From contig NZ_CP042239.1 of NCBI RefSeq assembly GCF_007833215.1, positions 3,098,001-3,162,000 of the forward strand: a stretch of 64,000 nt of DNA, given 5' to 3'. The DNA is from Sphingomonas suaedae. GTDB lineage: Bacteria > Pseudomonadota > Alphaproteobacteria > Sphingomonadales > Sphingomonadaceae. Under the pieces are notes generated by a model. The model was given only the letters and a program-made list of their open reading frames with translations. It had not been told where the DNA came from and did no database searches. Every line of letters starts with the position of its first letter. Positions within the stretch are counted from its first letter, which is position 1. The position numbers and the translations under genes were made by a program. This document shows positions 10,841 to 19,788 of this stretch, in pieces.

Positions 10841-11748
10841 CCGAACAATATGGCGGAGAGCTTGCGGCGCTGCGTCGAGACCCAGGGGTCTTCCAGACCG
10901 ACCGCCTCGAACAGCTTGAGCAGGCGTGCGCGGGCGGCGCCCTCGTTCCACTCCTTGTCCTCCGCGATCATCGCCAGCAGCGTTTCGGCGGCGCCCTCGC
11001 GGTCGCTGCCCATCAGCGCGCCGGCGAGGTCGTAGCGCGCCTCCATGTCGCCGCCTGCGGCCCGGGCGCGCAGGTCGCCGAGCTCGCTGTCATCTGCCGC
11101 GGCCGGAGCCTCCTGCGCGATGCTGAGCGCGGCGCGGGCGCGCTCGACCTCGGGCGCCTTGGCCGCGTCGGCGGGCAGCGCGTCGAGCACGGCGGCAGCC
11201 TCGTCGAGGCGACCCAGCGCGGTCAGCGCGCGCGCGCGGCCGGCCGCAGCCCGCGGGTTTTCCGGCGCGATTTCGGCGATCTGTTCGAAGATCGACAGCG
11301 CGCGCTCGGTCTCGCCGCCCGCCAGCACCTCCTCGCCCATCGCCAGCAGCGGTTCGAGTTCGGCGGCCTGATCGCCGGCCTCGCTCTGCACCGGGATCTG
11401 CTTGAGAATCTGGTCGAGCATCGATTTGAGCTGCGATTCGGTCCGCGCGTTGGTCAGATCGGCGACCAGCTGGCCCTGGAACATCGCATAGACGGTGGGG
11501 ATCGAGCGCACCTGGAACTGCGCGGCGATGAACTGATTGGCGTCGACGTCGATCTTCGCCAGCATCACGCCCTTGTCGGCATAATCGGCGGCAACCTTTT
11601 CCAGCACGGGCGCCAGCGACTTGCACGGCCCGCACCATTCGGCCCAGAAATCGAGGATGACGAGCTTCGTCATCGACGGTTCGGCAACGTCCCGGCGAAA
11701 TGCCTCGACGGCGTCCTTCTCTGCGGGCGAAAGTCCAAGCGTGGCCAC
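10837..11748 (-). CDS. ybbN: Thioredoxin-domain co-chaperone YbbN (CnoX-like)
   Basis: Cytoplasmic holdase and redox chaperone that hands substrates to chaperonins. It has an N-terminal thioredoxin fold with active site FWAEWCGPCK (Cys39 and Cys42) and the cis-proline segment VRSIPTVYAM. A C-terminal tetratricopeptide-like helical region of about 170 residues follows, as in the YbbN family. The start is GTG 11748, preceded by AAGGGA; a TTG at 11781 would give an unusual N-terminal extension. Both cysteines are present, unlike E. coli YbbN, so thiol chemistry is plausible. It forms a tight operon with the LON-domain gene. Confidence 0.9.
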   Translation of the reverse strand: MATLGLSPAEKDAVEAFRRDVAEPSMTKLVILDFWAEWCGPCKSLAPVLEKVAADYADKGVMLAKIDVDANQFIAAQFQVRSIPTVYAMFQGQLVADLTNARTESQLKSMLDQILKQIPVQSEAGDQAAELEPLLAMGEEVLAGGETERALSIFEQIAEIAPENPRAAAGRARALTALGRLDEAAAVLDALPADAAKAPEVERARAALSIAQEAPAAADDSELGDLRARAAGGDMEARYDLAGALMGSDREGAAETLLAMIAEDKEWNEGAARARLLKLFEAVGLEDPWVSTQRRKLSAILFG

Positions 11749-11848
11749 GGCGAATCCCTTGTCGTTCGAGCAATGCGTCAATGCCCTATTTGGGCGTTCG
11801 CGGCGTCAGGGCCAAGGGATTTGATCAATTTGGTCGGCTTCGCCGCCC

Positions 11849-11933
11849 CGGCACCGGCCCGCTCCCCCACCCGGCCACCCATTTCAGAATATCCTGTCGA
11901 TGGGTGGCCGGGTGGGGGAGCGGGCCGGTGCCG
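11849..11933 (+). repeat. 85-bp palindromic repeat, copy 1
   Basis: Perfect 33-bp inverted arms at 11849-11881 and 11901-11933 around a 19-base loop. The arms read inward through CACCGGCCCGCTCCCCC and ACCCGGCCACCCA. It lies between the ybbN start and tRNA-Gly. The asymmetric loop (AGAATA...CTGTCG) gives it plus orientation. Same family as the copies at 17600, 23485, 26280 and 34261. Confidence 0.92.
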
Positions 11934-12038
11934 CACTTTCATAAAATCATGGCTTGCAGACCCACAAACCCGCTGCTAGAGGCCGCCACCTTGCCCCGCC
12001 CCCTCGGCCTTTTCGAGCGGGCACATCGGCGCCAGCGA

Positions 12039-12113
12039 GCGGGCGTAGCTCAGGGGTAGAGCACAACCTTGCCAAGGTTGGGGTCGAGGGTTCGAATCCC
12101 TTCGCCCGCTCCA
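12039..12113 (+). tRNA. tRNA-Gly (anticodon GCC)
   Basis: Folds as a complete cloverleaf. The acceptor stem is GCGGGCG with CGCCCGC, the D-arm is GTAGCTCAGGGGTAGAGC, the anticodon stem CAACC/GGTTG encloses the loop TTGCCAA (anticodon GCC), and the T-arm is GAGGG-TTCGAAT-CCCTT. The discriminator is T and CCA is encoded at 12111-12113. It reads GGC and GGU glycine codons. Confidence 0.97.
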
Positions 12114-12159
12114 GTTTTCCTGCGGCGATAGCGTGGGTTTGCTCACGCCCAGTTCGTTT

Positions 12160-12176
12160 GAACCCTTGGGTTTTTT
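12160..12176 (+). terminator. Probable intrinsic terminator after tRNA-Gly
   Basis: A short hairpin AACC-CTTG-GGTT followed by a run of T, about 50 bases past the tRNA CCA end. The stem is weak (4-5 bp) but the T-run and position fit the end of the tRNA transcript. Confidence 0.5.
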
Positions 12177-12380
12177 GTTGGCCCTTCGCGCTGAAGCGCT
12201 AGGCAAGTGGTTCTAAGCCCATCGCGCGCGGGCCGCTGTAATGGCTTCATTCCCAAACGCGCCGTTTCGAAAATTGCCTCCTTCTCGCCCTTTTCCGGCC
12301 TGCGGGCGTGCCTACTTGTCTGTTCAAAATGGTTTGGCGCGCGCAGGCGTGATTCCAAAGAACATGACGGAGATTCAACC

Positions 12381-12833
12381 ATGACGATTGAGGGACCGAT
12401 GCGGCGCACGGTGCGTCCGCGCGCATGGATGATGGCGGTGGCAGGGCTGGCGATCCTGGCCGCGCCGCTGGGCGGTGCGGACGCTGCCGGAAACGGCGCT
12501 GCGCAGCTTGTCGCGAGCGAGTGGCGTAACCCCAGCAACAGCGTGCACATTCGCATCACGCCCTGTGGCGAGGGGGTGTGCGGCACCGTGATCTGGGCGA
12601 GCGAGAAGGCCAAGGCCGATGCGCGCAAGGGCGGCACGGATCGGCTGGTCGGCGCGAACCTGTTTCGCGAATTTCGCGAGGTCGCGCCGGGCAAATATAA
12701 GGGCAAGGTATTCGTGCCCGACATGAACCGCACCTTTTCCGGCCAGATGCGGATCGAGGGCGATTCGATGATCGGGCGCGGCTGTGTGCTGGGTTTCATC
12801 TGCAAATCGCAGACCTGGACGCGTATTTCGTGA
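12381..12833 (+). CDS. DUF2147 family exported protein
   Basis: 150 residues with an N-terminal export signal (basic MRRTVRPRAWMM, hydrophobic AVAGLAILAAPLGG, likely cleavage after ADA). A DUF2147 domain follows: a short beta-rich lipocalin-like module beginning GEW/SEWRNP and ending GRGCVLGFICKSQTWTR. Four cysteines in the mature part (PCGEGVCG and GCVLGFIC) could form disulfides in the periplasm. Function is unknown; relatives are small periplasmic proteins. ATG 12381 has GGAG 9 bases upstream. A longer reading frame from 12207 lacks a ribosome binding site and is ignored. Confidence 0.85.
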   Translation: MTIEGPMRRTVRPRAWMMAVAGLAILAAPLGGADAAGNGAAQLVASEWRNPSNSVHIRITPCGEGVCGTVIWASEKAKADARKGGTDRLVGANLFREFREVAPGKYKGKVFVPDMNRTFSGQMRIEGDSMIGRGCVLGFICKSQTWTRIS

Positions 12834-12868
12834 TGTGCGGCGGTGTGGCAGCGCGCTAGATACGCGGC

Positions 12869-13681
12869 ATGACGCGATCTGAACATCCGGCACCCATTCG
12901 CACCGGCATTGGCGGCTGGACCTTCGAGCCGTGGCGCGGGACCTTTTACCCCGAGGGGCTGGCGCAGAAGAAGGAGCTGGAATTCGCCAGCCGCCAGCTT
13001 TCCGCGATCGAGATCAACGGCACCTATTATTCGGGGTTCAAGCCCGCGACTTTCGCCGGATGGGCGGCAAGCGTGCCCGACGACTTCGTCTTCGCGGTCA
13101 AGGCGTCGCGCTATTGCACCAATAGAAAGGTCCTGGCGGACGCCGGCGAATCGGTCGCGAAATTTGTCGGCCAAGGCATTGTCGAACTGGGCGACAGGCT
13201 CGGTCCGATCCTGTGGCAGTTCATGGCGACCAAGAAGTTTGACGCCGACGACTTCAGCGCGTTCCTGAAGCTGCTGCCCGCCAGCCATGATGGGGTAAGG
13301 CTGCGCCACGCGGTGCAGGTGCGGCATGAGAGCTTTGCGGTGCCCGAATTCTTGACGCTGTGCCGCAATGCCGGGGTGGCGATCGTCTATGCCCATTCGC
13401 CCGATTATCCCGCGATCGCCGATATCACCGGCGATTTCGTCTATGCGCGGCTCGAATCGGGCGCGGACGACAATCCGCTCTGCTATCCAGAGGCTGAGCT
13501 GGATCGCTGGGCCGAGGCTGCGCGCTGCTGGGCGTCGGGCGGGCGCCCCGCCGGGCTGCCCTATGTCGAGGAACGCGATCCGCCCGGAACGCCGCGCGAG
13601 ACCTTCGTTTTCTTCATTCATGGCGGCAAGGTGCGGGCGCCCGCCGGTGCGCAGGCGCTCGCGACACGGGTGCGCGGCTGA
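12869..13681 (+). CDS. DUF72 domain protein
   Basis: A protein of 270 residues of the YecE/DUF72 family, a TIM-barrel fold of unknown biochemical role. Family marks visible are the opening GIGGWTFEPWRGTFYP, the EINGTYYSGFKPATFAGW segment, FVFAVKASRYCTN, the ILWQFM strand and the HESF motif (VRHESFAVPEF). It overlaps by a few bases the frame that continues into the acyltransferase, so both are probably co-transcribed. No signal peptide. Identity as DUF72 is firm; no function can be assigned. Confidence 0.9.
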   Translation: MTRSEHPAPIRTGIGGWTFEPWRGTFYPEGLAQKKELEFASRQLSAIEINGTYYSGFKPATFAGWAASVPDDFVFAVKASRYCTNRKVLADAGESVAKFVGQGIVELGDRLGPILWQFMATKKFDADDFSAFLKLLPASHDGVRLRHAVQVRHESFAVPEFLTLCRNAGVAIVYAHSPDYPAIADITGDFVYARLESGADDNPLCYPEAELDRWAEAARCWASGGRPAGLPYVEERDPPGTPRETFVFFIHGGKVRAPAGAQALATRVRG

Positions 13682-13731
13682 ACCCGCGTGACGCGGCGGG
13701 GGCGGAGACGTCCCGACCGGCATGGTTCTAC

Positions 13732-14817
13732 ATGGATGCGATGCGGGCGGTGCTCGCGCTCACCGTCGCCTTTGGCCATCTATGGGGTCTGTTGATCGAG
13801 GATTATCGGCCGACCGCCTCGCTGCTGATTCGCGCAGGCTATTTCCTGGCCGGATTTGCGCATTCGGCGGTGATCCTGTTCTTCGTGCTCAGTGGCTATT
13901 GGATCGCGCGCAGCGTGACCGGGCGGGCGGCGCGAGGCTGGCGCTGGGACGATTATCTGATCGACCGGGTCGCGCGGCTGGGGATCGTGCTGGTCCCCGC
14001 GCTCGCCATCGGTGGAGCGCTCGACTGGATCGGTTACAGCGTCCTCGCGCTGCCCACCCATCACGGCCTGACCGGGGCGTGGGTGTTCACCCAGGATCTG
14101 TCGCAGTCGCTGACGGTGCGGGCGCTGATCGGCAACCTGCTGTTCCTGCAGCATCTGATCGTCCCGCCGTTCGGCAGCAACGGTCCTTTGTGGAGCCTTG
14201 CGTTCGAATTCTGGTATTATCTCTGGTTTCCGGCGCTGTATCTGGCGCTGCGATATCAGCGGCCCGGAATCGCGCTGGCGAGCCTGGCGATCGCCTTTGC
14301 AAATCCGGAGATCGCGTTCGGATTTCTGAGCTGGCTCTGCGGCGCGGCGCTCCATGGTCTGGAGCGGCGATGGCCCGAGCGGCGCCTGCCACGCTGGGCG
14401 CCGGTTCCGGTCGGCCTGTTGTGCCTGGCGGTGTTGCTCTGGGGACGAACGGGCGATTTCGGGGTCGAGGACCCGATCGAGGCCGCCAGTTTCGCGCTGT
14501 TCCTTTTCGCCTTGTTGCGCAGCGACCCGCCCCGGTTTGGCGCGCTCGGTCCGCTTGCCGCTTATGGCGCGCGGGCGAGCTTTTCGCTCTACGCCATCCA
14601 TTTTCCGCTGATGGCGCTGGCGGCGGGGTGGGTCGTCGGAGACGCACGGCTGGCTCCGGATGCAGGGGCTGCGCTGGCGGCGGTGGCGATCATGGTGCTG
14701 GCACTCGCCGCGGCGTGGCTGTTTGCGGCACAGACCGAGGCGCGGACCGGAGCGTTGCGTGCCTGGCTCAGGCGTCGAGTCCCAGCCGCGCGAGCGGGTG
14801 GCCGACCGCGCCGCTGA
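13732..14817 (+). CDS. Acyltransferase family 3 membrane protein
   Basis: An integral membrane O-acyltransferase of at least 361 residues with about ten hydrophobic segments. It starts with the family opening MDAMRAVLALTVAFGHLWG, where the conserved His of helix 1 is the presumed catalytic base. Family members acylate surface sugars or lipids. The start is uncertain: the frame is open upstream of ATG 13732 and encodes SRPAWFY just before it, which matches homologous N-termini. The only upstream candidate near the previous stop is a CTG at 13678 that forms a CTGA overlap with it. The C-terminus overlaps a convergent pseudogene by 50 bases. Confidence 0.8.
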   Translation: MDAMRAVLALTVAFGHLWGLLIEDYRPTASLLIRAGYFLAGFAHSAVILFFVLSGYWIARSVTGRAARGWRWDDYLIDRVARLGIVLVPALAIGGALDWIGYSVLALPTHHGLTGAWVFTQDLSQSLTVRALIGNLLFLQHLIVPPFGSNGPLWSLAFEFWYYLWFPALYLALRYQRPGIALASLAIAFANPEIAFGFLSWLCGAALHGLERRWPERRLPRWAPVPVGLLCLAVLLWGRTGDFGVEDPIEAASFALFLFALLRSDPPRFGALGPLAAYGARASFSLYAIHFPLMALAAGWVVGDARLAPDAGAALAAVAIMVLALAAAWLFAAQTEARTGALRAWLRRRVPAARAGGRPRR

Positions 14818-15917
14818 CCAGTGCCGCCTGCGCCGCAGTGAACGGCCATCGCTTCGATACCGGCCCCATCACCCGATCGCGCAGCCAGGGAATCGCCATG
14901 CCGTCGGACTGATAGACCGGGGTCAGCAAATGGCTGAGCAGTTGGTAAAGCTGAATCTGGTCCCGCCGCAGGGATCATTTCGGCAAGCGCGTCGGGGAGC
15001 GTGCGCGCGCGGCGCAGGCCGAGCGCGAGGGCATAGGCGTCGAGCAACGCCATGTTGGCCTCCTGCCCCAGCTGCGGACTCGTCGAATGCCAGGCATCGC
15101 CGAGATGGATCAGGCCCGGCTCGACCGGATGGCGTAACGTGCGATGGCAATAGCTGGCGAAGCTGAGCTGACCGGGATCGGCGATCTGATCGAGGAGCGG
15201 CGCAGTTGCAGGCCATAGCGCCAGCACCTCCGCTTTCCACGACGCCAGCCCCGCCGCGCGCCAGTCCGTCAGCCGGTCGCCGCGCAGCGACCAGAACAGG
15301 GCCGCACGAGGGCCAGCGGCGTGGGCCGGCGTCCCGATGGGCAGCACCCCCGCCATCACGCTCGCCCGGCGATAGCGTTGCTGGAGCGCATTGGGGAGGA
15401 AGCCGCCCGCCCAGTCGAGATCGGCCCAGAGCGCGCCGAATGCCAGAGGGCGGGTCGCGGGGACGAGCGGCGAGCGACTGCCCATTGCATCGACGATCAG
15501 GTCGAAGCGCCCTGTTCGTACGCCGTCCGCGAAGTGCAGGCGGCCGTCCGCACAGCCAGTGATCGCGCGACCCGCCTCGATCAGTATCCCTTCGGCACAC
15601 ACCGCGTCGTACAGGATCGCGAACAAAGTCGCGCGATGGACGCCGATCCCTACGCCGTCGCGCTTCAGGGCGGCATAGTGAACATCGAGGACGCAGCGAC
15701 CGCCCGCATGGCCGATCAGCCGCTCGACCCGCGCGCCGCGCGCGACCAGTTCGGCTTCCAGCCCCAATGCGCGCAGGACTGCCTGCCCGGTTGGCTGGAT
15801 CAGCAGGCCCGAGCCGAGCGGGCGCGGCGTGTCGAACCGCTCGAACAATGTGACGCGATGGCCGTCGCGGTGGAGAAGCAAGGCTGCGGCAAGCCCCGCG
15901 GTGCCGCATCCCGCCAC
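14768..15917 (-). pseudogene. FAD-dependent monooxygenase, frameshifted
   Basis: An aromatic-hydroxylase-type flavoprotein: GCGTAGLAAALLLHRDGHRVTLFER for FAD, and the second FAD motif HLGDAWHSTSPQLGQEANM. The frame stays family-like until about 14970. There one extra base in GCGGCGGG shifts it, and the continuation (RDQIQLYQLLSHLLTPVYQS and onward to LGLDA, stop at 14768) is found in the next frame. The N-terminus is also odd: GTG 15917 cuts off the first beta strand (KLPPRDIAV is encoded just upstream), and the only start before that is an ATT. Either the gene is decaying or the base is a sequencing error. It follows the CoA-transferase gene on the same strand. Confidence 0.75.
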
Positions 15918-15939
15918 GGCGATGTCGCGCGGCGGCAGC

Positions 15940-17058
15940 TTAATCTTCCCCGGGACGTGCTGGGCTGGCGCGGTCGGAAACCATGCGCTGGCCGTCGATC
16001 ACGATCGGGCTGGCAACGCCGGGAAGCCCGTCGGCCGCGATCCGCATCCCACGCGCGATCACCTGCGGGTCGGCGAATACCTCATCGACCGTGTTGATCG
16101 GACCGGCGGGAACGCCCTCGCGCTCCAGCGCATCGGACAATGCCTGTTTGGTCCAGTCCGCAACCGCAGCCTGGATCGGCGCGATCAGCCGGGCGCGGTT
16201 GCGCACCCGCGCGGGATTGGTCGCGAAATCGGGGTCGTCGGCGAGGGGCAGGCCGAGCACGGCGCACAGCCTGCGGAACTGCCCGTCATTGCCGACCGCG
16301 ATGATCAGGTCGCCGTCGCTGGCGGTGAACGCCTGATAGGGGGCGAGGTTGGCATGGCCATTGCCCATGCGATGCGGGATCTTGGCCGGGTTGGCCATCC
16401 AGTTGAGCGCCTGATTGGCGAGCACCGCGACCTGCGTGTCGAGTAGCGCCATATCGATATGTGCGCCTTTCCCCGTCGCATCGCGCTGGCGCAGCGCGGC
16501 GAGGATCGCGACGGCGGAATAGACCCCGGTGAAGATGTCGGCATAGGCGATCCCCGCCTTTTGCGGCGCGCCGTCGGGCTCGCCGGTCAGCGACATGATC
16601 CCGCCCATCCCCTGAATGATGAAATCGTATCCGGCGCGATGGGCATAGGGGCCGGTCTGGCCGAAACCGGTGATCGAGCAGGTGACGAGGCGTGGGTTGA
16701 TCGCGCTTAGGCTGGCATGGCCGAGGCCGTATTTGACGAGCCCGCCAACCTTGTAATTCTCGATCACGACATCGGCGTCGGCGACCAGCGCGCGCACTTC
16801 TTCCTGTCCCGCGGGTGTGGCGATGTCGATGAATCGCGCGGTCTTGCCGCGATTGGCGGAGTGATAATAGGCGGCGTCGCGGTTCGCGCCATCGGCGTCG
16901 TGCAGGAAGGGCGGTCCCCAGTGGCGGGTGTCGTCGCCGGCGCCCGGGCGCTCGACCTTGATGACCTCAGCACCCAGATCGGCGAGCAGTTGTCCGCACC
17001 ATGGCCCGGCAAGGATGCGGGCGAGCTCGACCACCTTGATCCCGGCGAGCGGTTTCAT
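15940..17058 (-). CDS. CaiB/BaiF family CoA-transferase
   Basis: A family III CoA-transferase of 372 residues that swaps CoA between an acyl-CoA and a free acid. Visible marks are the opening MKPLAGIKVVELARILAGPWCGQLLADLGAEVIKVE, the central GYDFIIQGMGG and the catalytic aspartate region HIDMALLDTQVA. The substrate is unknown. The nearby glutaryl-CoA dehydrogenase makes glutaryl-CoA activation an attractive guess, since such pairs occur in lysine and tryptophan catabolism. The start ATG overlaps the stop of the GNAT gene by 4 bases (ATGA). The stop TAA abuts the broken monooxygenase gene. Confidence 0.9.
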   Translation of the reverse strand: MKPLAGIKVVELARILAGPWCGQLLADLGAEVIKVERPGAGDDTRHWGPPFLHDADGANRDAAYYHSANRGKTARFIDIATPAGQEEVRALVADADVVIENYKVGGLVKYGLGHASLSAINPRLVTCSITGFGQTGPYAHRAGYDFIIQGMGGIMSLTGEPDGAPQKAGIAYADIFTGVYSAVAILAALRQRDATGKGAHIDMALLDTQVAVLANQALNWMANPAKIPHRMGNGHANLAPYQAFTASDGDLIIAVGNDGQFRRLCAVLGLPLADDPDFATNPARVRNRARLIAPIQAAVADWTKQALSDALEREGVPAGPINTVDEVFADPQVIARGMRIAADGLPGVASPIVIDGQRMVSDRASPARPGED

Positions 17059-17573
17059 GGGCGGCAGATCTCGTAGACGACATGGTCGGGGAAGACCTGC
17101 CCGCCGCCGCGGTGCGTGCGCCCTTCGATCAGCGTCCCGCCGATCTTCGCCATGGCGCCGCGTGAGCGGAGATTGTCCCGCCCGACAAGGAAGACGACGC
17201 GGCGCACGAAGCGATGGATATGGTCGAGCATCAGTTGCTTGACCTCGCGATTGTACGTCCCGCCCCAATAGACACGGGCGATGAAGGTCCAGCCGATCTC
17301 GATCTCGTCTTCCTGGGGCACCCAGAAATCGTAACGGCTCGAGCCGATGACCGCGCCGCTCGCCCGGTCGAGGATCGCCAGGCCGCCGCCGCAGGCCAGC
17401 GCCTCGGCGAAGAAGTTGCGGAACACCGGCTCTCGCCAGCGGTCCTGCGCCGGATGGAGTTCCCAGATCAGCGGGTCCGACGCCACCGCGAACAGCGCGT
17501 CCCAATCTTCCGCACGCAGCGGGCGAATGGTGACCAGCTCGCCCTCCAGCACCGGCTGCCGGTCCGGTGTCAT
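17055..17573 (-). CDS. GNAT-family N-acetyltransferase
   Basis: A 172-residue acetyltransferase of the RimJ/RimL-like type. The opening LVTIRPLRAEDWDALFAVASDP, the IGWTFIARVYWGGTYNREVKQLMLDHIHRF stretch (acetyl-CoA side) and RDNLRSRGAMAKIGGTLIEG are typical. The acceptor is unknown: a protein N-terminus, a small amine or an antibiotic are all possible. It heads a tight operon with the CaiB-type gene (4-base overlap) and is separated from the glutaryl-CoA dehydrogenase gene upstream by palindromic repeat copy 2. Confidence 0.87.
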   Translation of the reverse strand: MTPDRQPVLEGELVTIRPLRAEDWDALFAVASDPLIWELHPAQDRWREPVFRNFFAEALACGGGLAILDRASGAVIGSSRYDFWVPQEDEIEIGWTFIARVYWGGTYNREVKQLMLDHIHRFVRRVVFLVGRDNLRSRGAMAKIGGTLIEGRTHRGGGQVFPDHVVYEICRP

Positions 17574-17599
17574 GGATATTGTGTCCGGCTACGCCGGAC

Positions 17600-17679
17600 C
17601 GGCACCAGCCCGCTCCCCCACCCGGCCACCCATTCAGGATACGCTGTGGGTGGCCGGGTGGGGGAGCGGGCTGGTGCCG
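17600..17679 (+). repeat. 80-bp palindromic repeat, copy 2
   Basis: Perfect 33-bp arms at 17600-17632 and 17647-17679 with a 14-base loop, lying between two minus-strand genes. Separate small hairpins flank it: GTCCGGC-TAC-GCCGGAC on the left (17582-17598) and GGTTCAG-CTTTG-CTGAACC on the right. Confidence 0.92.
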
Positions 17680-17706
17680 CCCGGTTCAGCTTTGCTGAAC
17701 CGCAGA

Positions 17707-18891
17707 TCAAAACGCGGCGATCCCGGTGATTGCGCGACCCAGGATCAGGCCGTGGACGTCGTGCGTGCCCTCATAGGTGTTGACCGTTTCGAGGTTGATC
17801 GCGTGGCGCATGACGTGGAATTCGGCGGAAATGCCGTTGCCGCCATGCATGTCGCGCGCGACGCGGGCGATATCGAGCGCCTTGCCGCAATTGTTGCGCT
17901 TGATGATGCTGATCGCCTCGGGCGCCAGCGTCCCCTCATCGAACATGCGGCCGCAGCGCAGCGCCGCTTGAAGCCCGAGCGCGATCTCGGTTTCCATGTT
18001 GGCCAGCTTGAGCTGGACGAGCTGCGTCGCCGCGAGCGGGCGGCCGAACTGGGCGCGGTCGAGCGTGTACTGGCGTGCGGCCTGCATACATGCCTCGGCT
18101 GCCCCCATCGTGCCCCAGGCGATGCCGTAGCGTGCGCGGTTGAGGCAGCCGAACGGGCCCTTGAGCCCCTGAACCTCGGGAAGCAGCGCGTCCTCGCCGA
18201 CCTCGACCCCGTCCATCACGATTTCGCCGGTGATCGATGCGCGCAGGGACAGCTTGCCCTCGATCTTGGGGGCGGACAGGCCCTTCATTCCCTTTTCGAG
18301 GACGAAGCCCTTGATCCCGCCGCCATGCGCCTCGCTCTTCGCCCAGACGACGAAGACATCGGCGATCGGCGAGTTGGTGATCCACATCTTCGATCCGGTG
18401 AGCTTGTAGCCGCCGTCGATCTTGACCGCCCGGGTGCGCATTCCGCCCGGGTCGCTGCCCGCATCGGGTTCGGTGAGACCGAAACAGCCGACCCATTCGC
18501 CGCTCGCCAGCTTGGGCAGATACTTCCGCTTCTGTTCCTCCGTCCCATAGGCATGGATCGGGTGCATCACGAGGCTCGACTGCACGCTCATCGCGCTGCG
18601 ATATCCTGAATCGACTGCCTCGACCTCACGCGCGACCAGGCCATAGGCGACATAGCCAAGGCCCGCGCCGCCATAGGTTTCGGGAATGGTCGGCCCGAGC
18701 AGGCCGAGCTGGCCCATTTCCGACATGATCTCGCGGTCGAAAGTCTCGTCGAGGAACGCGCGGGTGACGCGCGGCAGCAGCTGTTCCTGCGCATAGGCGC
18801 GCGCGGCGTCGCGGACCATCCGCTCCTCATCGGTCAACTGCGCGTCGAGTGCGAACGGATCCTGCCAGTCGAACCGGCCCATCTCGGCCAT
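17707..18891 (-). CDS. gcdH: Acyl-CoA dehydrogenase, glutaryl-CoA dehydrogenase type
   Basis: 394 residues, flavin-dependent. It oxidises and decarboxylates glutaryl-CoA to crotonyl-CoA in lysine/tryptophan breakdown, passing electrons to ETF. The order is standard: alpha-helical N-domain, then [18 protein letters not shown] and [20 protein letters not shown] in the beta-domain, then a C-terminal helical domain ending [20 protein letters not shown]. The catalytic base is Glu374 in YEGTHDVH. GcdH is inferred from these features rather than from a diagnostic residue; another short-chain acyl-CoA dehydrogenase is the alternative. Thiolase and enoyl-CoA hydratase genes nearby could complete the route to acetyl-CoA. 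Confidence 0.87.
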   Translation of the reverse strand: MAEMGRFDWQDPFALDAQLTDEERMVRDAARAYAQEQLLPRVTRAFLDETFDREIMSEMGQLGLLGPTIPETYGGAGLGYVAYGLVAREVEAVDSGYRSAMSVQSSLVMHPIHAYGTEEQKRKYLPKLASGEWVGCFGLTEPDAGSDPGGMRTRAVKIDGGYKLTGSKMWITNSPIADVFVVWAKSEAHGGGIKGFVLEKGMKGLSAPKIEGKLSLRASITGEIVMDGVEVGEDALLPEVQGLKGPFGCLNRARYGIAWGTMGAAEACMQAARQYTLDRAQFGRPLAATQLVQLKLANMETEIALGLQAALRCGRMFDEGTLAPEAISIIKRNNCGKALDIARVARDMHGGNGISAEFHVMRHAINLETVNTYEGTHDVHGLILGRAITGIAAF

Positions 18892-18912
18892 GTCTCTCTC
18901 CTAAAGCGTCTG

Positions 18913-19764
18913 TTACCGGGGTGCCGGGGTCTGAGCGGTTGCGGGCTGGGTGGCGAGCGTCATCGCCGCCTCCTCCAGCCGATCGAGCGCCCGGCGGGTT
19001 TCGATATAGCGACCGGCGGCCGCCATCCAGCTTTCCGCGCCCTGCGCGCCGGGCAGACGCGCCACTTCGGCGAGCGCTGCTTCGACATGGGCCTGGGCGA
19101 GCAGGCGGCGCGCGCGAGCCAGCCGTTCGCGCGGATGCGGGCTGGGCGAATCCTGTTTGCGCACGATCACCAGATTGCTGAGCTCGCGCTGGAGCGCGTG
19201 CAGCCAGCTGTCATCGGGTTCGGACGTCGACAGGCGCGGCGCGATCTGATCGAAGGCGAGGCGCAGATCCTCCAGCGTCACCGGCTCGGCGGCGGCGCGG
19301 ACGACGGTGGCCACCGCCTGGGGCTCGACGGGGCCGAGGCGCCGGCGCAGCTCGCGGTCGATAAAGCCCAGCTCCTGCCCGCGCTCCAGCGAACGGCGCG
19401 CGCCGAACACCAGCATCATCGCCTCTGCGCGCGCCGCCTGATTGGCGGCCTGACGCGAATCGGCGTCGGTCGCGCGCAGCCGGTTGTCGAGCGCATCGAG
19501 CCGTGCCGCGAGCGCCTGTTCGCGCGCCGACAGGGTGGCGAGATCGGTTCCGGCCGGGGCCACCGGCGGGGTCGAGAGTGCGGGCTGGACCGCGACGGGC
19601 GCGACGGGGGCGGGAACGGCCTCAGGCTCGCCCCAGCCGCCGAACCGGAACAGTGCGGCCATCAGCGCCAGTCCGGCGATAAAGGCGATCAGAACCGGGG
19701 CCAGCAGGAAGAGGAACGAGTTGCCGCGAGCGGGCGGCGCGGAAACCGGGGCGTCGGGGGTCAT
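18913..19764 (-). CDS. Mitofilin/HemX-like inner-membrane protein
   Basis: 283 residues. A single membrane helix near residues 18-40 (FLFLLAPVLIAFIAGLALMAALF) is followed by a Pro/Ala-rich stretch and then a long helical periplasmic region with coiled-coil character (ATLSAREQALAARLDALDNRLRATDADSR). The architecture and the position right after hemC-hemD match the alphaproteobacterial mitofilin-like proteins (COG4223) that sit behind uroporphyrinogen-III synthase. A scaffolding role for the membrane or for haem synthesis is inferred only. The gap to hemD is 24 bases, so it is in the same operon. Confidence 0.7.
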   Translation of the reverse strand: MTPDAPVSAPPARGNSFLFLLAPVLIAFIAGLALMAALFRFGGWGEPEAVPAPVAPVAVQPALSTPPVAPAGTDLATLSAREQALAARLDALDNRLRATDADSRQAANQAARAEAMMLVFGARRSLERGQELGFIDRELRRRLGPVEPQAVATVVRAAAEPVTLEDLRLAFDQIAPRLSTSEPDDSWLHALQRELSNLVIVRKQDSPSPHPRERLARARRLLAQAHVEAALAEVARLPGAQGAESWMAAAGRYIETRRALDRLEEAAMTLATQPATAQTPAPR

Positions 19765-19788
19765 GAGCTGCTTATTCTCCTGATGCGG

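Noticed and set aside
14923..15909. A separate Arg-rich protein on the minus strand
   Set aside because: It is a shifted frame of the flavin monooxygenase and has no motifs of its own.
15940..17505. A fusion of the GNAT and CaiB proteins in one frame
   Set aside because: The open frame upstream of 17058 is a shadow of the GNAT gene. ATG 17058 overlaps the GNAT stop as ATGA, and the CaiB family begins there.
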